Below, in pieces: positions 33,795-43,442 of a DNA stretch of 64,000 nucleotides. Location: NCBI RefSeq assembly GCF_001955655.1, contig NZ_MSPW01000003.1:372001-436000 (forward strand), read 5' to 3'. Origin of the DNA: Viridibacillus arenosi (GTDB lineage Bacteria; Bacillota; Bacilli; Bacillales_A; Planococcaceae). Position numbers and translations under genes: made by a program. Within the stretch, counting starts at the first letter, position 1; each line of letters starts with the position of its first letter. The notes below the pieces were generated by a model. The model searched no databases. It saw only the letters and a program-made list of their open reading frames with translations, and was not told the origin of the DNA.

Positions 33795-34703
33795 TTAAAA
33801 CATATAAGTAGCGCTTGAAATCATTATAAATATTAATATTAAAATTTGTAGCATAAATACCAAATTCGATTTCCCACGTTTACGCTTCACCTGTTGAATT
33901 TGGCCGTTTGAAACTTCTTTATATTGTTCTTCTAACATTTCACTTCTACTATTCTTCTTTTTACTTTCACTTAAGGAATTAAACCAGTTTATAAACTTTT
34001 TATATTCACTAATCACTTTTTTTGCTTCATCGAACATTTTTATTTGTCCAAAATGAATCCACATCACTCTATCACAAAATGCTTCTATTTGGGACAATGA
34101 GTGACTTACAAAAATAATCGTTTTTCCTTGGCTTTTAAATTCATTTATCTTATCCAGACACTTCTTGTAGAATGTTTGATCTCCCACAGATAAGGCTTCA
34201 TCTATAATTAAAATATCAGGATTAGTATGAATTGATATTGCAAAACCTAAACGAGATTTCATGCCACTTGAATAGTTTTTTACAGGTTGGTTAATAAACT
34301 TCCCTATATCTGCAAAATCTATAATAGCTGATTTTAATTGATTAATTTCAGCGCTACTTAAACCGTGCATCAAACATTTTAGCTTAATGTTTTCTAAACC
34401 TGTTAACGAATTATTTAATCCTACAGAAATAGCAATTAGTGATGTTTCTCCATTTATTTCGACCTTACCTAAACTTGGAGGTATTACTTGCGCTAATAAA
34501 TTTGAAAGAGTAGATTTGCCAGAACCATTTAAACCAATAAGACCAATTGCTTCTCCTTCATTCACTTCAAAACTAATATTTCTAAGAGCGAAAAAATGAT
34601 CTCTATTTTTTTTAAGAGATACGATATCAAATAGTTTTTCAGATTGCTTACTATATAAACTGAAACCTTTTGATACATTCATAAATCGAATTTTCGGATT
34701 CAT
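33795..34703 (-). CDS. tagH: Polysaccharide/teichoic-acid ABC exporter ATPase (TagH-like)
   Basis: This 302-residue ATPase has Walker A GLNGSGKST (57-65), signature NYSSGMKSRL and Walker B ILIIDEALSVGD, all typical of TagH/Wzt-type exporters. After the ATPase (to about 225) comes a charged region and one C-terminal membrane helix. It is much shorter than Bacillus TagH (over 500 residues), lacking the long extracellular tail. With TagG it should flip a lipid-linked glycan to the outside. It is the last gene of the leftward glycan cluster, 14 bases after tagG. Confidence 0.9.
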   Translation of the reverse strand: MNPKIRFMNVSKGFSLYSKQSEKLFDIVSLKKNRDHFFALRNISFEVNEGEAIGLIGLNGSGKSTLSNLLAQVIPPSLGKVEINGETSLIAISVGLNNSLTGLENIKLKCLMHGLSSAEINQLKSAIIDFADIGKFINQPVKNYSSGMKSRLGFAISIHTNPDILIIDEALSVGDQTFYKKCLDKINEFKSQGKTIIFVSHSLSQIEAFCDRVMWIHFGQIKMFDEAKKVISEYKKFINWFNSLSESKKKNSRSEMLEEQYKEVSNGQIQQVKRKRGKSNLVFMLQILILIFIMISSATYMF

Positions 34704-34717
34704 TTCTTTTCCTCCGA

Positions 34718-35521
34718 CTATAGGTAGTCAACAAATCTATCACGAAATTTTAAATGTATATAAGAACCAATTGTAAGTATTAGAATAGTTATACTCCAGA
34801 AATAAAAGGTATACGGAATATCCTCAAAAAACCATCCCCCTCCTAAGAGAGAGTACCTAAACCCTTCAATAATATAAAATAAAGGATTCAATTTCAAAAT
34901 ACTGACTAACAATTCTGGGAAGTTATGAACATTCCACACGATTGGTAAGAAAAACATCATTAACCGAACAATTGATTGTATTATTATCTGAATATCTCGA
35001 ATAATAGTTGTAAGTGTTGATAAAAGCAGTGTCAATGCAAACAGAAATAAATACAGGCAAACTAAATAATATAGTATTTGTATTAAATATATTCCAGAGA
35101 AAATACCATATCCTAGAGTAATCCCAAAAGTTAGAATAATCATAGGTAGAAATGATATTGAATTACCAACGATTATAATAGTAGGTAGAACGCTTACGGG
35201 AAAGTTCATTTTAGCTACTAAATTTACTTTTGCGTATACACTATTTGAAGCTTGTGTAATTGTCCTACTGATATATAACCACGGTACTAACCCTATAATC
35301 AGCCATAGGAAAAACGGGGTTCCCTCAACAGGAGAACCCTTTCTTATTCCTAAACCAAAAATGAGCCAATAAACACCAATTTGAATGAATGGATTTAATA
35401 TTTGCCATAAAGCACCCAAATAGTGCATTGCATACTTACCTTTTTCTTCATATATACTTAATCGAAATATCAAATTAAGATGTGAAAATTGTTCTTTTAA
35501 AATCTGCCAAACAAAATTCAT
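34718..35521 (-). CDS. tagG: Polysaccharide ABC exporter permease (TagG-like)
   Basis: This 267-residue ABC-2-type membrane protein has six predicted helices and a typical start (YEEKGKYAMHYLGALWQILNP). It forms the membrane channel for the TagH ATPase. Its start overlaps the stop of the UDP-ManNAc dehydrogenase gene by four bases, so translation is coupled. The export substrate is the glycan made by the glycosyltransferases upstream. Confidence 0.9.
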   Translation of the reverse strand: MNFVWQILKEQFSHLNLIFRLSIYEEKGKYAMHYLGALWQILNPFIQIGVYWLIFGLGIRKGSPVEGTPFFLWLIIGLVPWLYISRTITQASNSVYAKVNLVAKMNFPVSVLPTIIIVGNSISFLPMIILTFGITLGYGIFSGIYLIQILYYLVCLYLFLFALTLLLSTLTTIIRDIQIIIQSIVRLMMFFLPIVWNVHNFPELLVSILKLNPLFYIIEGFRYSLLGGGWFFEDIPYTFYFWSITILILTIGSYIHLKFRDRFVDYL

Positions 35522-36798
35522 ACAGCAGTAGCTTTCTTTTTAGTATAGTTATAAAGGTTTCCATAATTAATATATTCAACATAATTCGGAACACGTTTCA
35601 CTACATTTTTTGTATCAAAAATCCTTATATTTGACATAGTAGAAAAATCAGGATCTCCAAATTCCTTAAACTCATCATGATCTGATAATACAACGATGAG
35701 GTCAGAGTCTTTTACAGCTTGCTCTAAATCTTGTAAAACCCAATCTAATTTAACGTGTGGATCATAAGCTCGCACTTCATAATTATGCTCTGCTTGTAAT
35801 TGTTTGAACACTTCAATAGCTGGACTTTCACGAATGTCATCCACATTCCCTTTATATGTGAGACCTAAAATAGTAACTACTTTTCCTTCGACATTTTTCA
35901 TTAGTTTATTGATATTCTCTACTACAAAATGAGGCATAGAGGTATTAATCGTACGAGATAACTTTATTAACTGAGCAATTTCTGGTGCCTTTGCAACGAT
36001 AAAGTATGGATCGACAGCTAAGCAGTGACCCCCTACACCTGGGCCTGGTGTATGTATATTGACACGTGGATGTTTATTGGCCATTTCGATAACATCTAAT
36101 ACATTTATCTCTAATCGATGACATACATTCGCCAATTCATTTGCAAGTGCTATATTCACATCTCTAAATGTATTTTCCATCAGCTTAGACATCTCCGCTG
36201 TTCTTGCATCCGTTTTAATAATTTCACCTTTTACAAAAGTACTATAAACGATAGCCCCTGCTTCTTCACATGCAGGAGTAATTCCACCAACTATCCTATT
36301 ATTAAACACTAACTCATGGAAAATCTGCCCTGGTAGTACTCTTTCAGGACAGTGTACAAGGAAAATGTCTTTTCCAACAACAAAGCCTGCTTGATCTACT
36401 AACGGTTTGATCACATCATCCATACTACGAGGAGCAATAGTCGATTCAACAATTATTATATTACCTTTTTTTATATAGGGTAATATAGATTTTATTGCAT
36501 TAATAACATAGGTTAAATCACAAGATCTATATAGGTCCTGATTATTAGGTGTAGGAACAGCAATAATAAACACATCAGCCGGTTCTGGAGTAATTGACGC
36601 TCTAAAAGTACCCATTGCAATGACTTCATCAAGTGATGCTTGTAATCCAGGCTCTTCTATATGAATTTCACCATTATTCAGTGCATCTATTACGTCCTTC
36701 TTCACATCTACTCCTACTACTTCTACATTGTGTTTTGCAAACATGATAGATGTCGGCAAACCGATATACCCTAGGCCAATAGTGCATAATTTCATCAT
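35518..36798 (-). CDS. UDP-N-acetyl-D-mannosamine dehydrogenase (WecC family)
   Basis: This 426-residue dehydrogenase has an NAD fold start (GLGYIGLPTS), the catalytic cysteine in GPGVGGHCLAVDPYF and the C-terminal GLTYKGNVDDIRESPA typical of WecC/UDP-ManNAc dehydrogenases. It oxidises UDP-ManNAc to UDP-ManNAcA with two NAD+. The glycan may therefore contain ManNAc uronic acid, as in teichuronic-type polymers. The epimerase that supplies UDP-ManNAc is not in this window. GGAGGG lies 5 bases upstream of the first of two ATGs. Confidence 0.9.
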   Translation of the reverse strand: MMKLCTIGLGYIGLPTSIMFAKHNVEVVGVDVKKDVIDALNNGEIHIEEPGLQASLDEVIAMGTFRASITPEPADVFIIAVPTPNNQDLYRSCDLTYVINAIKSILPYIKKGNIIIVESTIAPRSMDDVIKPLVDQAGFVVGKDIFLVHCPERVLPGQIFHELVFNNRIVGGITPACEEAGAIVYSTFVKGEIIKTDARTAEMSKLMENTFRDVNIALANELANVCHRLEINVLDVIEMANKHPRVNIHTPGPGVGGHCLAVDPYFIVAKAPEIAQLIKLSRTINTSMPHFVVENINKLMKNVEGKVVTILGLTYKGNVDDIRESPAIEVFKQLQAEHNYEVRAYDPHVKLDWVLQDLEQAVKDSDLIVVLSDHDEFKEFGDPDFSTMSNIRIFDTKNVVKRVPNYVEYINYGNLYNYTKKKATAV

Positions 36799-36959
36799 TA
36801 TTTCCCTCCAATATTCATGGTAGTAAGTTCAATAGATTGATGATGTACCAATTGCAAAATAGTGACAAGTGACATTGAAATTCCTCTATTCGTATTCGCT
36901 ATTTGCGAAGTAAAAGTTATCTTTTACATCTCACTTCCTTTCAAAATAATTTCAACATC

Positions 36960-39677
36960 TCAATTCATACTAGAAAAATATTTTATAATCTGTTTATATT
37001 TTCTTTTCTCATATAGAGCAGCAAATTTTTCTATATCCACGGATTTTTGAATTATATACTCTTTATACAATGAATATATCTTGTAGAGCGTATCAATAGC
37101 CTCTTGTTGTTCCTCATGCTTAATTTTTTTAATTCTAATGAGATACCAATTTCTAAAGTAGAAGTTAAATCTTCTTTCCATATATAAATCCAACAGGTCA
37201 TTTTTTATCAAAAACGGTAGTCTTTCTTTCTCTAATGTATAATACTTTTCAAAAAACGCTTTCGTTACCGTATTCGTGACAGATCCAGACACAGCTGCAT
37301 AGTAAATATGTATATCCTTATCAATCACAGCCCCTTTACTTGAATGCAACAGTAATTCTTGGAAGAATAACGTATCTTGTCCACCTGCATTTTCAACCAT
37401 TCTCAAATTGTTATCGATGATGATTTCCCTTTTCACTACTAATGCCTGAATACTTTGTGTCCTTAAATCGGTATCCATTAATAGTTTTTTGGGATCATTA
37501 ATAATGTCGCTACGACAAGCATTAATTACAGTTTCAAAATATTTAAAATTACCAATTTTAGAATTATTTAGCTTAATCATATTTCCTATGGCTATATCTA
37601 TTTCAGTATTATTTTTTAATATATTTAACAATTTGTCATAACCATCATTAACAGCTTCATTGTCTGGATCTAAATACGTCACATATTCGGTAGTGGCAAG
37701 TTCTGCTCCCTTATTTCTAGCTCTAGAAGCACTCCCACTTCCTCCTTCACGATAGAAATAGGTTACGACGTTAGGATGTTCCCTAGCTATTCTATTTATT
37801 GTAGCGATCGTCTCTTTTTTTGAAGAACCATCATCTATAATGATGATCTCCATCATTTCGAAAATACTACTTCTTTTAAGACTATTAAAACACTTGTTTA
37901 ACAAGTATTTTCCATTATTAAAAACAGGTACGATGACAGATAATTCATACGTTCTAACATCACTTTCTAATTGATCATTTTTAAATGCTGTATTTATTTC
38001 AAAATGATCAATACAATAGCCATTTTCTCTTATCTGTTTTTGCTTCATATTCAACAATTCATTTGCTTGAAAAGCTTCTGACCAAAATACTGTTTTATAT
38101 TTATCTGTCATCTCATTTATATAAGCATGTTCAAGACCTTCGACTAGCTCGCTGCCATGATAATAACTATTTTTTGCAATATAATCAGAATTCGTATATT
38201 TAAATCCATTTATCATATCTTCTAGGTAATACTCTTGATAATTGTATTTTGAATTAAAAAAAGCGATAAAATCATAATCTTTTTTTACTTTTTCATCAAA
38301 GTCAGCTTCAGTTATTAAATGCTTTTCTACATACGTTTGATTTTCAAAATCTCGTATAACATCATCACTCATTAAATTAGCAACAACCAGTACTTTCTTA
38401 GAATATAGTTGCCTGTTAAAACCAATACAGTCTAATAGATAATTAAATCTTTCAAACGTAGTATGAGAAGACATGACATTTCTAATGCCCACCACTTGAT
38501 GTTTATACACTTCTTCATTAGTAAACCCATTCAGAATATCTTTTAACTCGTTCCGGTCATTCACTAGAAATACGTTTGGAAACTTATCATTTACCCCTAC
38601 ACTATAATTAGAGATAATAATATTTCCTATTGCTTGTAGTTCGTAAATTCTATTCGCAAACATTGTTTCACTAAATTTAATTGAATTTAAGTTGATAGAC
38701 CAATCATATAATTTATGAACTTTTTGAAGATATTCATGTTCTATAGCTGGTGAACTATATTGTAAATACTTTGATGGAAAGAAGTAGTTAGGCTTATTTA
38801 GTTGAAAATTTCTATCGACTATTTTTAATCTTCTATTAGCCTTGATTACTCCATCAAATATTTCAATTGTTTCCTTTTGTCTTTCTGGATATTTGTTAAG
38901 CCATGATCCCGCAAAGAAAACATCACTACTTTTTTGAATATTTTTTATCCCAATTGGATTATGATAAAGTGGATTCACACCAAACTCTAATACAAAGATG
39001 TTGTTATGACGACAGTCTTTTTGATAACTTTCAATCTTCTCTACTGCTGTAGTAAATACATACTCACATTTTCTTGCTAATCCTATGAATGCTTCATAGT
39101 TAACAGGATCTTCTTTAGAGTAAAACACCGTTTGAACTTTATTCTTTTTAAAAAAATGTATTATTTTATGTGCTTCTTCTCTTTTTCGTGAAGAAGGATT
39201 CCCTAAACCTTCCCAAGCCTTATCCAAGCCCTTCCAAGTACTAACAACTAATAAAATATCTAGTTTGCTTTTATAATTTTTGTAATTAGAAAATGTGATC
39301 GGATAAAAATTTGCTACATCTTTGTAGGACTGATATAAAAACTCATCCGCTATGATTCCAACATTCACTTTATACTTTTGATAATAACGACTGCCGTTGC
39401 TATCTGGTATCATTTCAAGTAGCGGTTTTATACTTTCAAAATACTCGAAATCAGCAACTTCTTCCCTATAAGATAAATACTCTTCTTTATCCATTTTGAT
39501 TGATGTATCTGTCTCGTCATTGAATAAAGAAATTGGTTCCATGGCTATATTATCAGGTAATTTGCAATTTACTAATAAGTGATTAATCTCATATTTCTCT
39601 TTTTTTATAGCATTCTCGATTAGTTCTTTTCTCGATTTGATTTGATTGATTTGCTCATCCAAATTAGCTATTTTCAT
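36960..39677 (-). CDS. Two-domain glycosyltransferase: CgeB-like plus GT2
   Basis: This 905-residue protein opens with a short coiled coil (NLDEQINQIKSRKELIENAI). A region at about 100-430 resembles CgeB/GT4-like spore glycosyltransferases (FAGSWLNKYPERQKETIEIF; then NRIYELQAIGNIIISNYSVG). A GT-A family 2 domain starts near residue 600 (SVIVPVFNNGKYLLNKCFNS), with the acidic metal motif YLDPDNE. The two domains may add two different sugars to one growing chain. Its start overlaps the preceding small gene by 14 bases. No membrane helices are seen. Acceptor and sugars are unknown. Confidence 0.85.
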   Translation of the reverse strand: MKIANLDEQINQIKSRKELIENAIKKEKYEINHLLVNCKLPDNIAMEPISLFNDETDTSIKMDKEEYLSYREEVADFEYFESIKPLLEMIPDSNGSRYYQKYKVNVGIIADEFLYQSYKDVANFYPITFSNYKNYKSKLDILLVVSTWKGLDKAWEGLGNPSSRKREEAHKIIHFFKKNKVQTVFYSKEDPVNYEAFIGLARKCEYVFTTAVEKIESYQKDCRHNNIFVLEFGVNPLYHNPIGIKNIQKSSDVFFAGSWLNKYPERQKETIEIFDGVIKANRRLKIVDRNFQLNKPNYFFPSKYLQYSSPAIEHEYLQKVHKLYDWSINLNSIKFSETMFANRIYELQAIGNIIISNYSVGVNDKFPNVFLVNDRNELKDILNGFTNEEVYKHQVVGIRNVMSSHTTFERFNYLLDCIGFNRQLYSKKVLVVANLMSDDVIRDFENQTYVEKHLITEADFDEKVKKDYDFIAFFNSKYNYQEYYLEDMINGFKYTNSDYIAKNSYYHGSELVEGLEHAYINEMTDKYKTVFWSEAFQANELLNMKQKQIRENGYCIDHFEINTAFKNDQLESDVRTYELSVIVPVFNNGKYLLNKCFNSLKRSSIFEMMEIIIIDDGSSKKETIATINRIAREHPNVVTYFYREGGSGSASRARNKGAELATTEYVTYLDPDNEAVNDGYDKLLNILKNNTEIDIAIGNMIKLNNSKIGNFKYFETVINACRSDIINDPKKLLMDTDLRTQSIQALVVKREIIIDNNLRMVENAGGQDTLFFQELLLHSSKGAVIDKDIHIYYAAVSGSVTNTVTKAFFEKYYTLEKERLPFLIKNDLLDLYMERRFNFYFRNWYLIRIKKIKHEEQQEAIDTLYKIYSLYKEYIIQKSVDIEKFAALYEKRKYKQIIKYFSSMN

Positions 39678-39921
39678 TTTTCTTGCCTCGCTTAATTCTT
39701 TTCAATAATCTCCAATATGCATAAGTAACTTTTGCTAGTTTTGCATTACTGATTGCATAATGCTGGGCAGATAATTGTTTATACGACAAAAGTAACTTTT
39801 CTTCACTTTCATAAATTCTTAAAAGCTCTTCAAAAATGCTTATTTTCGACTGCTTTTCATATATTAGTCGTTTCGTTAGTTGATCCAGCTCTTCAGATGT
39901 GTCATTTGTTTTTAAATCCAA
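39664..39921 (-). CDS. Small helical protein in the glycan cluster
   Basis: From TTG at 39919-39921 (AGGAG about 9 bases upstream) the gene encodes 85 residues. Upstream extension would overlap the preceding glycosyltransferase gene and has no ribosome site. The sequence is charged and helical (TSEELDQLTKRLIYEKQSKI), with a basic tail (RLLKRIKRGKKNENS). Its position between two glycosyltransferase genes, with 14-base overlap to the next, suggests it works with them, perhaps as a scaffold or membrane tether. Not recognised; similar coiled-coil pieces occur at the N-terminus of large glycosyltransferases. Confidence 0.6.
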   Translation of the reverse strand: MDLKTNDTSEELDQLTKRLIYEKQSKISIFEELLRIYESEEKLLLSYKQLSAQHYAISNAKLAKVTYAYWRLLKRIKRGKKNENS

Positions 39922-39941
39922 AATTAACACTCCTATTATTT

Positions 39942-41264
39942 TTAATGAGATATGGTTGTTTCCATCGCTAAATAACCTGATATTCTCTTTGAATAAACAT
40001 TTAGGAAGCATTCTTTTTCGCTTTCCCAATTATAAATTTTACTAGCCTTTAAACTGTTTTCACTCAATTGGTTATGTAATTCCCTATCCTCTAATAGTCT
40101 ATTCACTGCATCAGCAATGGCACTTGGATTATGAGAATCGATACATATTCCTGTATTTTCTCCCTCAATTACTCTTTTGATTTCAGGAAAGTCGCATGCT
40201 ACTACTGGTACACCTGCCATCATATATTCAAATAATTTATTTGAAGAAGCTGAATAATGATTAAAATTTGTGTTATTTAATACTTGGAATCCGAGATAAG
40301 CGTTCTTTGTATATTTCGGTAATTCACTGAGTGGTACTTTTGGTATAAATTTTATCTTCTCTTGAAGATTCATTTCATTCACCATTTTGACTAAATCAGG
40401 TTTAATTCTACCGTCGCCAATCAATACAAGTATTCCTTCCTTAAATTTTGGAACGGCTTGTATTAATTGTTTCAAGCCCCTTCCAGCTTGTATTCCTCCC
40501 TGGTAAAGAAGTATCTTTTCATCTGCAGGTAGCTGAAGTATTTTATGAAGATTTACTCTTTCATTTAAAACTTCTGTATGCAAAAATGGATAGTTATGCA
40601 CTACATTCGGATAAAATCCATATAAATCTTCATTGTATTTAGCTCTTGTATGATTTTCTACTATCATAGAATCAATTCTTTTAATAAAATGCTGCTCCAC
40701 CATGCCATAAATTGGACTATCATAGCCCGTTCTACTTGTTTGTACTTCATGGGAATCATAGATAAGTGGTTTCTTTTTCAGTCGCCATTTGGAACAAATA
40801 AAGCCTTGGGGCAATGTATTTAAGTCGTTGGAATGATACAGATCATACTTTTTTTTGCTGCCCTTCATAATCATCCGACAAATTATACTCCCTCTAATAA
40901 GCACTGTTTTAACCTTTGTCTTTAAAAGAAGTAATCCCAGAAAAGTTAATGAAAGAGTTGCTAAAGGAAAAAAATAAACTGAAAACACCCAAATGAATGC
41001 CGCAACTCCTCCTGCTAATTTATACTTCAAACAAAATCTGAGACATGACTGAAGTATGGTAAAGAGAATGGGGTATCTCCGAACTCTAAAGACATTAAAG
41101 TTTTCACTTCTCTTTTCTTCAAATTTCATTTTTTTATCAGTTGGATCATGAATACAAATAAGGTCTACTTTATAGCCCTCTTCTGATAACGCGGTACATT
41201 CCCTCAGTACTCTAGCATCGTTAGTGAAATTGTTCCAAACAAACATACATACGTTTTTACTCAT
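39942..41264 (-). CDS. GT4-family glycosyltransferase, membrane-associated
   Basis: This 440-residue GT-B enzyme has an N-terminal acceptor-side domain (VRRYPILFTILQ) with a hydrophobic stretch around residues 85-125, which may insert in the membrane. The donor-binding part holds ILLYQGGIQAGRGLKQLIQA and FEYMMAGVPVVACDFPEIKR, the standard GT4 E-x7-E-type region. The sugar is unknown. Its start overlaps the previous gene by four bases. Confidence 0.88.
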   Translation of the reverse strand: MSKNVCMFVWNNFTNDARVLRECTALSEEGYKVDLICIHDPTDKKMKFEEKRSENFNVFRVRRYPILFTILQSCLRFCLKYKLAGGVAAFIWVFSVYFFPLATLSLTFLGLLLLKTKVKTVLIRGSIICRMIMKGSKKKYDLYHSNDLNTLPQGFICSKWRLKKKPLIYDSHEVQTSRTGYDSPIYGMVEQHFIKRIDSMIVENHTRAKYNEDLYGFYPNVVHNYPFLHTEVLNERVNLHKILQLPADEKILLYQGGIQAGRGLKQLIQAVPKFKEGILVLIGDGRIKPDLVKMVNEMNLQEKIKFIPKVPLSELPKYTKNAYLGFQVLNNTNFNHYSASSNKLFEYMMAGVPVVACDFPEIKRVIEGENTGICIDSHNPSAIADAVNRLLEDRELHNQLSENSLKASKIYNWESEKECFLNVYSKRISGYLAMETTISH

Positions 41265-42517
41265 AATGTTAAATCCCTATCTATTTTTCTATTTAATGGC
41301 TCTATTTCTCTGAATTTATAATCACTTTCAAATAAACATGTTAGTTTTTTTATATTTTTTTCCCATAAAAAATGTTTTTTTATCAAATTCGTACTGTTAT
41401 CAGCTATTTCTTGTCGTATTTCAGGATTATCTTTTAACTTCAAAATATATTCTACTATTTCAGCAGCATCTCGATTTTCAGAAACAAAGCCTGTTCGATT
41501 ATTTTCTATAAGTTCTTTTGAATATCCCGAAACAGCTGCTACAACTGGCAATCCAGATGACATATAATCTATTAATTTACCTGGTAAGACTGTTTCAAAT
41601 ACCTCTTTATCATTTAATGCCAATACACCAACATGATGTTTTGCATTTAACTTTAAACACTCATGTCGAGTAGTAGGATTTTCGATTGTTACATTAGCCA
41701 ATTTGTTATCGCTAACAAACTTGAATAGCTCATTTTTCTTTTGTCCATAGCCAACGATAGTGATCATAATATGGTTCTCGGCCAAGCGATAAACTAATTT
41801 TTTGAGAAAATCTACATCCTGAGCCAGTCCAATATTTCCTGTATAGATGACTTTAAATTGTTCATCTTTTTTGTTTACTACATTTACCTCAAATTCTCTG
41901 GCAGCATTTGGAATGAATGTGATTTTGTTGCGGTCTACTTTTGACTTTTTCACTATATAATCCATAAAACCAATGCTATTAATGACGATGTAGTTTGCTT
42001 TTCTATATAAATAAATTTCTAATATGGAAAAAAACTTAATGATCCACTTGTTATTAAAAACTCCAACCCCTTTTAATGATTCGGGCCAAAGATCTCTAAT
42101 GTCTAAAATAAATTTTGATTTATACTTAATTTTCGCTATGACTCCAACAAATGCCATAAATATAGCTGGCGATGTAACGAATACTACATCATATTTTTGT
42201 TTATCAAATAAAACAAAAAATAGCATTTTTAATGAGATTTCAATATAGTGGATTAATCTATTTAACATACTAAATGCATATTTCCTATTTTTAACATGTA
42301 CTCTATGAATATTCTCATGATCATTTAACGTTTCATTATTCCAGAACTTCCTATCCTCATAAAGGTGTTTGTTTGGATAAGAAGGTTCTGTAGTCAAGAC
42401 AGAGACTTCATAGTCATCTAACTGTAGTAATTGAAAAATATTATTCATTCTATTTGCGTGGCTACCAATTTCAGGATGAAAATTTTGAGTGATAATCAAT
42501 ACTTTAGTTTTTGACAA
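41261..42517 (-). CDS. GT4-family glycosyltransferase (WbuB/WcaI-like)
   Basis: This 418-residue GT-B enzyme has the WcaI/WbuB-type start (VLIITQNFHPEIGSHANRMN), a hydrophobic segment near residue 90-130 and the donor motif GKLIDYMSSGLPVVAAVSGY. It is the first gene of the leftward cluster and overlaps the next by four bases. WbuB-type enzymes commonly add aminodeoxyhexoses to lipid-linked sugars; that is inference here. Confidence 0.88.
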   Translation of the reverse strand: MSKTKVLIITQNFHPEIGSHANRMNNIFQLLQLDDYEVSVLTTEPSYPNKHLYEDRKFWNNETLNDHENIHRVHVKNRKYAFSMLNRLIHYIEISLKMLFFVLFDKQKYDVVFVTSPAIFMAFVGVIAKIKYKSKFILDIRDLWPESLKGVGVFNNKWIIKFFSILEIYLYRKANYIVINSIGFMDYIVKKSKVDRNKITFIPNAAREFEVNVVNKKDEQFKVIYTGNIGLAQDVDFLKKLVYRLAENHIMITIVGYGQKKNELFKFVSDNKLANVTIENPTTRHECLKLNAKHHVGVLALNDKEVFETVLPGKLIDYMSSGLPVVAAVSGYSKELIENNRTGFVSENRDAAEIVEYILKLKDNPEIRQEIADNSTNLIKKHFLWEKNIKKLTCLFESDYKFREIEPLNRKIDRDLTL

Positions 42518-43148
42518 TTAGAGTATCCTCCTAAATTAGATGGTTTTATCGAAACCGTTTTTCATTACATCTGATAGCCTGTTCATTGTAACATTTATTT
42601 TTACATTATTTGTTAATGTAATGATTCTTTATCATTAACAATTTGTAAATTTTTATTAATAAACGTAAATCATCGGGGTTTATTAATAAATTCAATACAT
42701 TTTAGCATTTGTTTCATATTATCCATTATCTTCACGCTTTCTTTGGAGTTTGTAATAAATAATCCATCGATTGAAAGAGTGAACATTAATCTAAAAGTTA
42801 AATAGTATTGTCATTTTATTAAATTTGTAAATGAATTGTTTATGTGTGAGCTGCAGTACGGCATACATATCATTTAAACTGGATGTACTGTTTGTCATAC
42901 CTGATGATTGTAATGTAGTTTTTTTTAGCTCTCCTCAGTAAAGGAAAAATACTGGGGCTTACAAAATAAAATGCCCTCCAATAAATTTGGAGGGCATTTT
43001 AGATTATGAAATTAACTACTTAAATTAAATGACTACTTTTTTTATGTAGTGATATACTTCGCGTCATCACTTTAATTCAGTGAATAATAATTAAAAAACC
43101 AACAATCAATTTGTTCAGGCATCATAAAGTCATTTATGAAAGTTTTTC
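42518..43148. other. Intergenic region with glycan cluster promoter and a terminator
   Basis: 630 bases without a gene. The leader of the glycan operon must start here; no consensus promoter stands out in the AT-rich sequence. The hairpin at 42968-43000 closes the sigma operon on the other side. Confidence 0.5.
42968..43000. terminator. Terminator downstream of the sigma operon
   Basis: AAAATGCCCTCCAA and TTGGAGGGCATTTT form a perfect 14-bp stem with A- and T-rich ends. It lies 150 bases past the end of the sigma/anti-sigma operon. Confidence 0.75.
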
Positions 43149-43442
43149 TTATGGAAACGGAATGATAGCCCAACCAACAAAAAATATGACAATCATAAAG
43201 AACACCAAAAAACATCCAAGAAAAATGCCCAAAATCCCGAGAGAACGGCTGGATTTTGAAATAATGGCAAGGATTCCGAAAGCAAATGTCAAGATAATGA
43301 AGATAGTAGAACCACTAATGAAAGGGGCACCATAACCAATGATAATCCAACTATTAATCATAATAAGAATCCATAAGCCTAAGCCAACACTAGCCCAGCC
43401 AAACAAGCTAAAAATCGATTGTTTTAACGCACCCAATTCCAT
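43149..43442 (-). CDS. Small membrane protein, YhdK-like
   Basis: This 97-residue protein has three hydrophobic helices. It overlaps the anti-sigma gene by 19 bases. In Bacillus subtilis the third gene of the sigM operon, yhdK, encodes a 96-residue membrane protein that with YhdL holds SigM inactive. Size, membrane character and position match. Sequence identity was not tested. Confidence 0.7.
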   Translation of the reverse strand: MELGALKQSIFSLFGWASVGLGLWILIMINSWIIIGYGAPFISGSTIFIILTFAFGILAIISKSSRSLGILGIFLGCFLVFFMIVIFFVGWAIIPFP

